DNA from: Carallia brachiata
Lineage: Eukaryota; Streptophyta; Magnoliopsida; Malpighiales; Rhizophoraceae
Direction: 5' to 3'
Length of the DNA stretch: 64,000 nucleotides
NCBI GenBank assembly: GCA_021464245.1
Contig: JADCRB010000118.1
Location: 1,676,056-1,740,055 of the forward strand
A program made the translations under genes and the position numbers. Of the stretch, positions 11,876-23,754 are shown piece after piece. The notes under the pieces are model-generated. The model worked only from the letters and a program-made list of their open reading frames with translations, was not told the origin of the DNA and searched no databases. Every line of letters begins with the position of its first letter. The first letter of the stretch is position 1.

Positions 11876-14052
11876 ACGGTAAAAATGCACAGTAAATATT
11901 CGATTTTTTCTATGTTATTAGAAAAAATGATTAGAGAAAATGAATACTGAAAACTCAACAGCACTCGGCCCGAAGTCAATGAAAGGAACATTGCGACTAT
12001 TTCAATACTATTTTATGTTTGTTTCGTCAGTCATTACATCATCCTTAAACATGAAATAATCATATGAAACGGCAGTACTAAATTATTGTATGGTCCGGGC
12101 AGCGCGGATTCAACCCCTGTTTTTTTTTTTAATTAGCGTAAATGCACATCTAATCGTGAAATAAATCCGAGGAAGGCAGGAATGCTGCAGTGAGAAAATT
12201 GATCCAAAAGAATTAGTTGGGGTGTGAGTAGACGTGAGAGTGAGTGAATGCACATTTAATTAGTTCTCTCTCTCTCATGTGACGTGCGAGGGGACAGCAG
12301 AGCGAATGCACACCGAAATTCAGTAAGCTTCTTAATGACTAGTTGGCCATCCAAGATTAATAAACAAAAGAGATTAGGACTCCTCTCCCTTGTTTTGTTT
12401 CCTGTTTTTTTTTTTAGTTTTATAGTAAGTACGTGAATTATAAATAAGACTCTTTATATTTAAATACGGTCAAGTTTAGATAAATTTCTTTACACTCGAT
12501 CATAGTTTTAATGAATCTAAAACCTACTAACCTCTAATAAAGTACAGTATGATACTTACAATCCCCATTTTAAAGAGAAGCAACGGCACAGGGAAACTCA
12601 AACGCAGTTAGGAAAGGGTGAAAGGATTTCTCTCCTTTCACCATAGTTTTCAAGAACAAAAATAAGGAATAAAGTCCCATTCTAATTTTAAATCGTACAC
12701 GCTGCCAAAGAAGGAACATATAAAATGAAATGGTTATGGTTAAGCATCACCATGCAGATACACATGGGCATTGCATGTTCATCCATATCTTCTCACGGTT
12801 TCACCCAACTTGAAAACAGCAAAAAATAAATAAATAAATAAAAATAAGGGAAGAATGGTAAAGAAGAAAGAAGATTCCTAGAAGGCAGGTACTGGGGTCT
12901 AGCTCTGATGTGAATAACCCACTCCCATTGTCCTAATCATGCCAAAAACATGAAAAAAATGTCACATCCCTTTTTCTTTTATGAACATCCAATTATCACA
13001 TCACGACTATTGAATATGAAATGGTAACAGCAAGGCGTATCCTAGTGCACGAAATTTTTACTACGTACGATCTGAAGAACAATCAGATTATAAGATTTGG
13101 GGTCAGTTAAGTGAGTTCTATACAGTTTTAACATTATTTTGACAATGAGATTAATCATGGAGGTCACAAATAGAGAAACTTACAGAATCGCCTTCATGAC
13201 AACTAAGAATAATAATACAAATTAAGACCACCAAGCCTTCAAGGATTTTAAAAATTCCAAAATTATCTGTAAAGAACATTAGATTAATAGTAGAACCCCG
13301 TTTTTGGTCAAAAAAAAAAAAATAGTAGAACCCCTTTTTTGATCGGTAAATTTCGTTAGGGTGTTATTAGGTGCATCAAAATGGTGTACTGAGTAGCATC
13401 TTGAGAGATTGAAAAATCATTTTTCTTCTTTTAAAAAAAATAAAATTTAAATATAAATGATTGTTACTTTAAAATATAAAGTGTAGGCATTATATAAGAT
13501 TTAAAAAAAAAATTTCAAAGATTTTTTTTACTAATAAGTGCAAAAAATGATTATTATATTCACATGTGTACGAGTGTGTGCGCAGAATGTGTGTAACTAA
13601 TATTTCCTATTTCATTAAACTCAATAATCTACACCGAACTGCTCGACCAAAAAATTGTTCCTATTTACACATCTTGTATCTATATTCTTCCCGCATATGC
13701 TGCGGGGAAAGCACATTCTCTAAACCATTGGACAATGGAGAAAATGAAACCTGTGATCAATGACTACAAAGAAGAAGGTCGACAGCTCTTGGGAAGCATA
13801 GATTTCCACTCAAATACTGGATAATCGTATAATTAGCAATTTAGCAGAAAGAATTGAAGATGACTAAACAAACCTCCTTATGTTATTCCCCATGACAAGC
13901 CAAGTGGAGCTGATCCTCAACTTTCCCATCTCAGGTAAACTTCTATAACCAGAACAAGGCCAATTTGACTGCATCTTGGAATAAGGACCTATATACAAAA
14001 CCGATGAGCATCGCGGTAGAAGAATAGCATGAATCAGTCATGTGCCATGAGA
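11876..14052. other. Non-coding stretch of moderately mixed composition
   Basis: I see no exon with a recognisable family. A T-run follows GCGCGGATTCAACCCCTG at about 12100-12120, which resembles a SINE or tRNA-type B box without a matching A box. Between 12.5 and 13.1 kb the composition is less AT-rich, so an unrecognised non-coding transcript cannot be excluded. Confidence 0.35.
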
Positions 14053-14060
14053 TGGTTAAT

Positions 14061-14494
14061 CAAAGTTATTAAACCCAGCTTGGAGTACGCCCCGAACAGA
14101 AGACCGGGTTAATGAGTCGCTGGCTCAACCAGTGAGTTAATAGTTGACCTGACCGAATTAATATCTAAAAATTTTTTAATTTCTATGTTATACATAAGAA
14201 TAAACTCTTTTCTTATAATATTTTTCTTTTAAATCCAAATAAAACAATCTTTTTTTTTTTTGACGTTCAAAATGTACTAAATCATTCATTTTTTTAATTT
14301 TTTTACTTAAAAAAGTGATCTAGTTCAGTTTAACCGAGTCACTGGGTCACTGAATTTCAAAAATCCAACTGGGTTGATAGGGTTTTTCTGTATCAAATGT
14401 TAAAATGGTTTTTTAATTAACTCGACCCAGTCTAGTGGCTCGGTCACTGGGTCTTTAGTCCGACCGGCCAGGCAGGTGGTGTTTTATAACTATG
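14061..14494. mobile_element. hAT-type MITE with 8-bp target-site duplication
   Basis: TGGTTAAT occurs immediately on both sides (14053-14060 and 14495-14502). The terminal inverted repeats are imperfect: CAAAGTTATTAAACCC at the left and GTGTTTTATAACTATG at the right. Subterminal regions are rich in CAGTG, CCGGGT and GACC motifs in both orientations. An 8-bp duplication with such ends fits non-autonomous hAT elements. It has no coding capacity. Confidence 0.8.
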
Positions 14495-14502
14495 TGGTTA
14501 AT

Positions 14503-15716
14503 GTTACAGATCAGCAGCCCGTGCAACAGATTTTGAAGTATTTAAGCTCCGTTGCACATCTTGTTTTGACTTATCCTTGATTAGCTTATGAGAGTCAGAA
14601 GTCCCGCTATGTGTAACTTAACCACTACTGGCTGACTGTACCCCAGGGCCTTCCCCTGCTTAAAACAAAATTCAAGAAAAATGAGTTCACAAAACAGACC
14701 AAATTCTATTGCTACGTGCCTGGAAACTCAAGTAATCCCTGCAAGATAATAAAAAATACAATCATTTTAGGGGAAAAAGCTGTCTGGCAACAAATAAATT
14801 TCTGGACAACAGACATCAGCCATTTTGATGCAGAACTTGAAAGTTCTGTCAAAAGCAACAACAAATTGAAGTGCAACTATCATGGACCTTACCACACTTT
14901 GTTCCCAAAAAATAAATAAATAAATAGATTTTATGCATGCAGGCAAGCCTGTCTCAATGTGCATTTTTATTAATTTATCGGGTATCTCCACCATGACAGA
15001 CCACAGCCTTAGATGTACTGATGTAGGACAGAAAATCAAACAAGGAAAAAAGAAAAATGAAAATCTAAAGAAGGTACATAGGAATCCACCAGCAAACCAA
15101 ACGAGAACCAACAATACCCTTGTTTTTCACAAAGAATTTGTTTCCATGTCACAAAGGAGTAACCTTAGTTTAACACCAAGGCACGCCCTTCTCATGGCAT
15201 TAGTTTGGAACTTCAAAGCTACCATGGAACTGCCCATGCCATGCTTTTGGGGGGAGAGAGAGGGAGACAGAGCGAGTAAACCACTGTTGGGTAGAGACAG
15301 CTGTTTGTCCTGTTTGTCCTGGTTTGGAAGCTCCTAAGAAGTATGCAGAATAACACAATGACAGAAACCTGAAATGAACCTAATTCTCTAAACATTTGTT
15401 TTTTTGTTTTAATTTCTTGTCAGGAAGTTAAAGAGAGGTAAAAATCTCCGTAAGGCTCTACCTAAAGTGCAAACAGAGTCAATTAAAAACACACACTCCA
15501 GAACTAAAAACCGATTGTCGCTTAAAGAAGCATCAAATTGGAATGAACACATTACTTAAATCTTGAGCATTTGAGCATCAATATTAGGAAACCTACCATG
15601 GCCATTTCAATTGCCAAAGCAACTTATATTCTACTTATTGATGACTGCATTATATATTAAATCATCTAAACAACCAAACAATAGTATACATAAACTGAAA
15701 ATGGAATCCAATAAGT
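14503..15716. other. Low-repeat non-coding stretch, possible unrecognised transcript
   Basis: Composition is less AT-biased than the flanks, and overlapping open frames of about 115-134 codons exist on both strands (14767-15337). Neither translation resembles a known family and the two contradict each other. I call no gene. Confidence 0.3.
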
Positions 15717-15734
15717 AACAAAAGGCCAAATATA

Positions 15735-16261
15735 GGATAATGGACTGGGGCTGGCAGTCCGTGCTCCTGCAGTTACTGTTTCGGTGGTGCGCTCCGTTCG
15801 CGCTGAGGTTCCTTTTTTTTACCCGTGATAAGTACCTGGCTGCCACGGCATCTTTTTTTTTTCTTTTTTTGAGTCTATTGAAAGGCCTATCGGATCACAA
15901 GCTATATAATTACCTCTCATAAATCCTACCCCTCCCTTCCTATAATTTGAATTGAAGACTTTTAAAATAAAAATTTAAATTCTAACTACTAAATTGTCTC
16001 CTGAGAGAGGCTGCCACTGCTTTAGTAGTGGTGCTTTCAGAGGTTTCTTTGGAGTGGGTCTGGCCTTTGGGTCTGGGTGGATTGGGGTTTTTTATGGGCT
16101 TCTGGGTTGTCTAATGGGTGGTTTCCTTCTTGTTGGGCTGTATAGCATAATGGACAGGGCTGGGCTTGCTTCACAAGCCTTATACTTTTAGCTTGTTTTT
16201 GGGCCTGTACTCGTACTTATCTTTTAATGCAGGCTTTTTTTTGTTCAAAAAAAAAAAAAGA
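15735..16261 (+). mobile_element. Retroposon insertion (LINE-like 3' end) with 18-bp target-site duplication and poly(A)
   Basis: AACAAAAGGCCAAATATA is present at 15717-15734 and again at 16262-16279. The inserted 527 bases end in an A13 run (16247-16259), preceded by a pyrimidine-rich tail typical of plant LINE 3' ends. The duplication length and poly(A) tail indicate target-primed reverse transcription. No reverse transcriptase or RNase H coding is left, so it is either a 5'-truncated LINE or a transcript copied in trans. A segment around 15868-16010 may be a nested insert. Confidence 0.8.
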
Positions 16262-16279
16262 AACAAAAGGCCAAATATA

Positions 16280-18433
16280 AGGTTAAAGACTGATTAGTCA
16301 CCAACCTTTCACCATTAGCCTCCAAAATCATAAACTACTTCGAAATTTGGATTTCCCTCCCAATCAAGCCCACCATTCCTTTACCACCTATGAAAACCAA
16401 AAAAGAAAATTAACTTTTTTGATCGAAAACAAGGAAAATTAACTCGAAATTAAGGTTTCGAGGAAATGTACGGAAATTGAGTGAGTGAGTGGTTGTGTGG
16501 ACTGAAGCAAATATCGAGAGCATAATGGATTAGTGTCTATATATATTAATTGACGGAAAATAATTAAAGGACAATTCATTTCACCTAAAACTGAAAACTA
16601 ACCCATAGTGAGCGAGAGTGTGAGAGAGAGAGAGCGTCTCTGTACGCTGTCTTAGCTCAGTGAGATATAAACTGGTGACGGATGCATTGTTGGCCGTTGA
16701 GCTATAAATCAATCAGCAAAGTCAAACCTCTTTTTGATTTTTTTTTTCCTTTTTCCATCATAATAAGAGTGCTCTCAGTCACAATTAAAAGAAGAGTTTT
16801 ACCTCATTTTCCTCGCGCGCACACACACCTAATATATAATTAATGTAATAATATTTAATAATTTATTTATTTTTTATTTTTTTAATTTAATATAATTTTT
16901 ATTATATAATAATATAAATTATTATATATTTATAATATATTTATTTATTTATATCTAGTTAACTTTTCACAAAAAAGAAATAGATGAGACATTGATAGTG
17001 TTTCAAATGTCTGACAGTGTGTTAAGAGACACTCTGGCTAGTCCCAGAACCTCGGATTCTCCAAAAATCGATTCTAAATAAACAAAATACTGGGTGGACA
17101 CTCGTAGATAGACGAGAATATACCATAATTTAAATTATTATATTATAAAAAATAATTAAATTTAAAAAATAAAAATATATATTATTAAATATTGTTAAAA
17201 TAAGTTATTTATTTTTTACCTATGTGATTAAACTTGTACGCATGAACTCTTCTCAATATCGCCACGCACGCCACGTCAAGCCACGCGGCGCTGGATTGGC
17301 TGTTGCCGCTGCCGGCGTACGTTAGCACCGAACGTGCCAGATAAAACAAATTGGAGTTGGATGGAAGGATCAAGAAATAATTGTGAGTGGTTGAATTTTA
17401 TTTTCAGCTATTTGTGCAGGAAGAAGATAATGTTAAAATGAGAACTAACTTTTTAATTATTATTATTATTATTGTTTATTTCATAAAAAAGAATTTTATT
17501 TTTTGATTGTGAGAATTTCATTTTTTTTAAAATAAGAATGAGATTTTTATTTTAACGAAATCTTAATTTTTAAGTTTAATATATTCATAATTTTTATTCT
17601 CCTCTTAATTACTAAAAATTTTGAACTCCTAAATTTTCTCAACTCTCTTTTCCACGTTATTTTTTTCCTAAAAAATCAATGCTTCCCTCTCGTCCCACTC
17701 CTATCTCTTCTAGTCCTTTTTATTTTCTTTTTAATTTCTTAATTAATTTAATTTTTTACTTAAAAGAAGCATATTTCTTCAATTTTTTTTTTCTCTATTA
17801 TCATGAGTTTTGAATTTGCAATTTTCCCTTAAAGTGTAGGGGAACAAAAAATGTAAATTTTAATTATGATATATAGAAAAAGGCATCAAAAAATTTTATA
17901 TCAATTATCATCGCTTCAAAATAATTGTAGAAGACAAAATAAATTAGGTTCAATCCCCAATTTCTAACATTTTTAGACAAAACACAAGAACTAATCTCTA
18001 TATCTGTAAAATAGAGAGAATATTGATGCGATTACGTAGAATTAATCTCTACTTGATGTGTTATAATTTCTTATAATCTACAAAGAATTAATATAATCAT
18101 TTTTAACAGAATTAATACTATGAGTAATACTAAATAATTTTACCTATTGTACAATTAGTTAATTAAATTTTTTATTTATTTATTTTTAAATTTAATCATT
18201 AAATGATTTATATTATTTTAAAACTATTTTTTTTTGTAAATTTCCTTTTTTTTTTTTCGGTTCGGGGGAATGTTTCAGTTTATTTGAAAGGTGCTAAAAA
18301 TTTATTCACCAAAAAAAAAAAAAACTAAAAAAAAAACCCAAAGAAAAGACAAGATTCCCGTGGAAGCATCTAGAACAACGTTGGAGCGCATCCAACGGTC
18401 CAGATGACAGGAATTCCGAGAACAAAGAGCGAA
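16280..18433. other. Intergenic region upstream of the DNAJA gene
   Basis: No gene recognised. It is very AT-rich apart from a GC-rich block at about 17262-17335 that includes CCACGTCA (an ACGT core) and ATTGGCT (CCAAT inverse). GA-rich sequence lies at 16612-16634. Whether the GC-rich block acts on the DnaJ gene 1.4 kb away is unknown. Confidence 0.4.
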
Positions 18434-18446
18434 TTCTAGAGTCTTC
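18434..18446 (+). promoter_or_regulatory. Heat-shock element-like site upstream of the DNAJA gene
   Basis: TTCTAGAGTCTTC fits the alternating pattern TTCnnGAAnnTTC with one mismatch in the middle block (GAG for GAA). It lies about 97 bp upstream of a TATA box and about 240 bp upstream of the start codon. This position is reasonable for an HSF site. Function is inferred. Confidence 0.5.
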
Positions 18447-18530
18447 TTTTTTCATCAACAGACCATAAAAACGCTGGACTCGATCTCAACCGTCCCTCAA
18501 CACCGCCTCTGCCCATTCCAACCCTCAGAT

Positions 18531-18538
18531 TATATATA
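18531..18538 (+). promoter_or_regulatory. TATA box of the DNAJA gene
   Basis: TATATATA lies about 145 bp upstream of the ATG, in a GC-balanced context that differs from the AT-rich flank. A start of transcription near 18565 would give a 5' leader of about 120 bases. Confidence 0.6.
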
Positions 18539-18683
18539 CTCGGCCAATTTCTCTGTAATTTTGTCAGAGCTTTTCGATCCCCATTCGAGTAGATCGGAGA
18601 CCTTGGGACCTAAGTGGGTTTCTGGCGTTCTGTTTGGATTAATTTTTTTTTTCCCGGGAAAGTGAGAAGGAAAAGCCGAGAAA

Positions 18684-19718
18684 ATGTTTGGAAGAGCCCC
18701 AAAGAGGAGCGATAACACGAGGTATTATGAGATACTGGGGGTTTCAAAGAACGCTTCCCAGGACGATCTGAAGAAAGCCTACCGCAAAGCTGCTATTAAG
18801 AATCATCCTGACAAAGGAGGCGACCCCGAGAAAGTAAATTTTTCTTTCTCTTTTATTTTTTTGATTTACAGGGCTGTGTTTCCGTGCGTTTACGTTAGGG
18901 CTTTCGTGTTGGTGTTGAGTTTTAGGCGTTAGACCGATTTTGAGAACTGGGTTTTTATTGCTATGGTGAGATTAATTGTTATTGATGAGTTTAAGTCGTT
19001 ATGGCTAGGAATCTGTGTGGTTGAATTGGCAATTCTTTTTGCTTTATGATTGAGGGATCTGATTGAGTTTCGGTTGTAATGTGTTCAGTTTTAGCTTTTT
19101 GACATGATGACTAATTGATTGGTTAATTAGGAACTTTGGTGATGTTTTTTTTTTTATTTTTTCATTTTTTTAATTTTTTTTTGGGTTGGGCAATTTTTTT
19201 ATTGAATTTTGTGAGGTTTATGATTTTGTGTTTGTGGGTGCGGTTAATGTGGTAAGCTTTGAGATGAGGAAAGAATTGAGAGTGTTAAAACTTTGGATTT
19301 TTGTTGCAGTTTAAAGAGCTAGCTCAGGCTTATGAGGTTCTTAGTGACCCCGAGAAGCGCGAGATCTATGATCAGTATGGTGAAGATGCAATCAAGGAAG
19401 GAATGGGTGCTGGTGGTGGTGGTGGGCATAATCCCTTTGACATTTTTGAATCCTTCTTTGGTGGGAATCCCTTTGGAGGTACGGAACTTTGTAATTCGTT
19501 TGTTATTGTTATACTGTTGCTAGAACAGGCCTTCAAATGGTGCGAAAGTGTTTGTAGGTGGTAGCAGTCGAGGTAGGAGGCAGAGACGGGGCGAGGATGT
19601 GGTGCATCCATTGAAGGTTTCATTGGAGGATCTATACCTTGGCACGTCTAAGAAGCTTTCCCTATCCCGTAATGTGATATGCTCAAAGTGCAATGGGTGA
19701 GTGTTTGGATTTATCTGT

Positions 19719-19752
<34 letters not shown>

Positions 19753-20789
19753 AATATTTTTGCGTTTGATTTTAACCGTGAAGTTTGTGGTGGATATGTT
19801 CATGCATAACAGAAAGGGTTCAAAATCTGGTGCCTCCATGAAGTGTGCTGGTTGCCAGGGAACTGGCATGAAGGTATCAATTAGGCATCTTGGCCCGTCG
19901 ATGATCCAGCAGATGCAGCATCCTTGCAATGAATGTAAAGGTACCGGTGAGTCCATTAGTGACAAGGACCGCTGCCCACAGTGCAAGGGAGAGAAGGTTG
20001 TTCCTGAGAAGAAGGTACTCGAAGTAATAGTGGAGAAGGGTATGCAGAATGGACAGAAGATCACCTTCCCAGGAGAAGCTGATGAGGCGGTATGTTCTTA
20101 AGTCTTGGTTGTATATAGCCTGTACCATTGTATTTTTACTGTAATAGGAGTTCTGATTGTCTGTGGCATGTTGCAGCCGGATACCATCACTGGCGATATA
20201 GTCTTCGTCCTTCAGCAGAAGGAGCATCCAAGATTCAAGAGAAAAGGAGAAGACCTTTTTGTGGAACACACGCTCTCGCTCACTGAGGCTCTATGTGGTT
20301 TCCAGTTTGTATTAACACACTTGGATGGAAGGCAGCTTCTTATCAAATCCAACCCTGGAGAAGTTGTGAAGCCTGGTAAGTGAAGCGAATAAACTTCTAT
20401 TGTATACTTTCTATTACCGAATGTTTTTTGGAATAATCAATTGACGCCGTTGTATGTTGGAACCAGATTCAACCAAGGCAATCAACGACGAGGGTATGCC
20501 GGTTTACCAAAGGCCATTCATGAAAGGAAAGCTGTACATCCACTTCACTGTGGATTTCCCTGATTCTTTGAGTCCAGATCAGGTGAAGGCACTTGAAGCA
20601 ATTCTGCCACCAAAACCAACGAGCCAGTTGACAGACATGGAGCTGGATGAGTGTGAGGAGACCACCCTTCATGACGTGAACATTGAAGAGGAGATGAGAA
20701 GGAAGCAGCAGCAGGCTCAGCAGGAGGCATATGAAGAGGATGAGGAGATGCATGGTGGTGCACAGAGAGTCCAATGTGCCCAGCAGTGA
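18684..20789 (+). CDS. DNAJA-type (type I Hsp40) co-chaperone with farnesylation motif
   Basis: Six exons at 18684-18833, 19310-19478, 19558-19696, 19813-20089, 20177-20375 and 20467-20789 join in frame to give 418 residues, the usual length for plant DNAJ2/DNAJ3 (ANJ1) proteins. All introns are GT..AG. The J domain covers about residues 12-75 with HPD at 41-43. A Gly/Phe-rich linker follows ([20 protein letters not shown]). Four zinc-binding CxxC pairs are complete: C148/C151, C164/C167, C191/C194 and C207/C210. The C-terminal substrate domain follows. The protein ends CAQQ, a CaaX box for farnesylation. It stimulates Hsp70 ATPase and delivers unfolded clients in the cytosol and at membranes. 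A TATA box and a heat-shock element-like site lie upstream. The frame is fully intact. Confidence 0.97.
19722..19750. repeat. (GT)n microsatellite in DNAJA intron 3
   Basis: About 15 GT units lie within the 116-bp third intron, close to the 5' splice site at 19697. Length variation is likely between individuals. Confidence 0.85.
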
Positions 20790-21394
20790 TTGTACTGAAG
20801 CCAAATGGGACTATCTCTGTTTCTCTTGTTACTGGCCTAGACTTGAGAGTCAACGTGGATTGCTGAGATTTTGATGGTGAATCATGATATTTGTTGACTT
20901 GTGAAAATGTGATGATCTCAAAAAACCTGCAGAAATAATTTGCCCTTTCTTTGTACCAAATCAGATATTATCTTTGACAGAGAAATGGGAAAGTTTTTTA
21001 AGAAGCATATTGGCTGTAGTTCGGTACGCATTTGTGGTAGTTTATTTCTTTGCAAGAAAAAATTGTTTGAAAGGAGTAAATTGTTGAAAATTTTAAAACG
21101 TCGGCAACCTTGCTGAAGTTCATTGCTGCCTCGATTGGGAAACCTTAGTGTTTAGTAACAAAGCCTGACATTGTCCCGCAGGTGATTTATTGTAGGTGTC
21201 TTTCTTGTGTTTTGCATGGATGACGTTAAAGCAGGGTAATTATCCATGAACAATTCCACTCAGGTCACACCCGTCCGTATGCCTCTTAGTTACATTAACC
21301 AGGAAGTGACCAAAATGAACAAACTATTGGTTTAAGCGCATCTGTTACAAAAAAGAATCTCATATCAATGAAAGCGTTGCTGCTGCTGTACACT
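20790..21394. other. Shared 3' flank of two convergent genes
   Basis: The DNAJA gene (plus) and the pseudokinase gene (minus) converge here with about 600 bp between their stop codons. Both 3' UTRs must fit in this space, so the transcripts may overlap. No other feature was seen. Confidence 0.55.
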
Positions 21395-23754
21395 TTATTC
21401 GTCTGGAATATCTTCCTTCTTTTGGAGAAACCGGGATATCTGCGATATAGAAAATTTTGGGCTCTTGCCGGATTTTATGCACAATCTTGCTACGGCAAGA
21501 AGATTTTTAAGCTCTCTAGAGTTGTAATTGTTCCAAGATCAGGGTCTATCATCTTCTGGATGGTGTGGCTTATGTGAGGTTGTTGGATCCACTGGATTAG
21601 ATCTGTGCTTCCTTTCTCGGACGATTGACCGGTTACCAGCTCCAAGATCAACACCCCCAGCTGGAAAATTACGTCTCCACAGATCTGTCCCACAAACTCT
21701 GCAATGCTAGAAATGCACAGAATGGTTACAATTTGGAGTAGAAGGTAAATTTAGATTGTGTTGTGGGGTGACGGTCAAAATCACCTTTAGAACGCAAACC
21801 ATCCGAGGACATCTGAGCATAGTCTTCAACAGAACTAAGGAGGCTGATATCAGAGAGCTGTTGTAAGAAAAGGGATGATCGTATTCATATCCTCCAGAAC
21901 AACTCCACAAATTTGCCTCAAAATCAATCAGATGTGTGAAACATTATTACCCGAGCCATGCTCCAGCAATGTAACTACTTGAGCTGAAGAGACGTGACGA
22001 TAAACCAAAAGCAATATTACTACTCCGGCAATGTGGGGTTAGTTTTCATACCTTTGCAATGAAGTTCTCATCTAGCATTATACTACTTGAGCTGATGGAG
22101 ACATGATATACTGGTGGGTTGCAGAAGAGAAGCAAATATTCCTGCAGTTTCAAATAACCACACGCTTAACGGTACCTGAGGTTCTGGGAATTGATGCAGC
22201 TTAAGGAACAAATTCTATACTGAAACCTTCTAGTTCATATTGTCACCAGATAGAAAACTAAAAGATTAGGCAACCGACCATGTCGAAAGGAACAACTACG
22301 ACATGGTTTAGGAAGAAAGCATATTATAACTTCAAGACTCACCAGTGCAGCTGCCACCCCAATGGCTATCTGTAATCTTGTCCTCCAATTCAAAGGAGTC
22401 TTAAGTGGATCTGCCAAGAGCCAATCACTCGCAAGAAAATTAAATTTTGCAATCGTTTATTATATAGAAGTTTTTTGCTCTTGAATGTTTACCATTGAGA
22501 TGCTCCCTCAAGCTTCCATTTTCTATGTTGCCAAAAATTAGCAACCTGCAAAATGTGATATTACAAAGAGAAATAAGGATGGATGGAGAAGTCGTTATCG
22601 CTCTCTGCGTGCATAACAGCAGCAGCATCACGAAATCATAGAACCATATTTTATTTATTTATTTATTTTTATAATTACTGAGGGAGGGAAAGGGAGATTT
22701 CTGCTTTTTGCAGGATTTTTTGGGGACACAGAGTCTTGAAGCTTTGCTGCCATATGCTTCAATTTTAACTAAGCATAAAGACCTTTTGCGTCCTGTTGAA
22801 AAGCCTTCAAGTGCAAGAATGTGGCGGTGATGCAAGCGCCCTACGAGTTGAACTTCTCTGTTAAACTCATCTTTTCGTTCATCAAAACCTTTCAGTTCCT
22901 TCACCAACGCAACATGCCCATCTCGAAATCTGGCTTTGTAAGCAATGCCATGAGAATTGCTATAGATAATCCTATGAAAACCATCTGTTGCCTTCTTTAC
23001 ATCTCTGTAGCTAAAGTGCCTAAGCAATGGCACTTTGCCTGCAATAGCAATGCACTAAGTTTACATAAGGAAAGTTTCATTAACCATTTAAAATAAAAGC
23101 TCTGCAATGAAAAGAACACCAAATAATTTCACTCAAAATGTTCATATGTTATAGATAAATTATCAAAAGCTCAAACTTGCAACATGTTCTGGTGCTGCCA
23201 TGATGCTACAATACTAGATATATTCATCTCTTAAAAACCAAACTTGAAGTCGAAATCATATATGTATAGATTATCAAATGTGGCTGCTTTGTTTGTCTAC
23301 AGAGAAACTATCCAATATAGGACCAATTAGTTGAAACCCAGTCTAATTGCTTCCAAATCACATTTCCATAAACATCCATTATCAGTTAAATTCAGATTCC
23401 ACCACCAACTCCATAGCATAAAAAGTCTCAAATATTTGACCATGAGTTAAACTCATAAAATGTACAAGCATTTTTTTGACAAAAATGATGTATAATTCAG
23501 CAGTCTAAACTCCAAAACCAGGACTCAGTATTTGTTCATTTACAAGCAATTCAAGTTAAAGTGGATTAAAATTCAGAAATCACAATGCTAAAATGAGAAG
23601 TTATGATTAAATATCAATAGCCACATGACAACCAAAAGTGAACCAGGAAGAACAGAATTATGCAGGAAATTTTAAGTACCCTTAACTTACCAGAACGAGA
23701 TCGACGAAGCCAGGCAAGAAGGTAAGGCCTGATCTTGCAGATCAGGCGATCCAT
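21395..23754 (-). CDS. RLK/Pelle-like pseudokinase without extracellular domain; C-terminal frameshift
   Basis: Seven exons on the minus strand: 23691-23754, 22783-23038, 22493-22545, 22343-22410, 22052-22141, 21785-21857 and a last exon beginning at 21698. All splice phases agree. The protein starts MDRLICKIRPYLLAWLRRSR, then enters a kinase fold at HFSYRDVKKATDGF. The ATP-site Lys68 (VALVK) and helix-C Glu83 are present. The glycine loop is lost (only G52 of SNSHGIAY), the catalytic HRD is HVS (160-162), and DFG is DIS (180-182). It is therefore probably inactive as a kinase and acts by binding. There is no signal peptide or membrane segment. In the last exon the frame hits a stop at 21490 (270 residues). 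One missing A near 21530, in DPDLG-NNYNSREL, would restore the normal end ARLCIKSGKSPKF..., with a stop at 21395-21397 (about 302 residues). This looks like sequence error or a recent mutation. Confidence 0.85.

Noticed and set aside
14767..15337. Overlapping frames of 115 and 134 codons on opposite strands
   Set aside because: No recognisable domain, mutually exclusive, and no splice or promoter support.
19711..20853. Minus-strand frames of 102-130 codons
   Set aside because: They are antisense shadows of the DNAJA exons.
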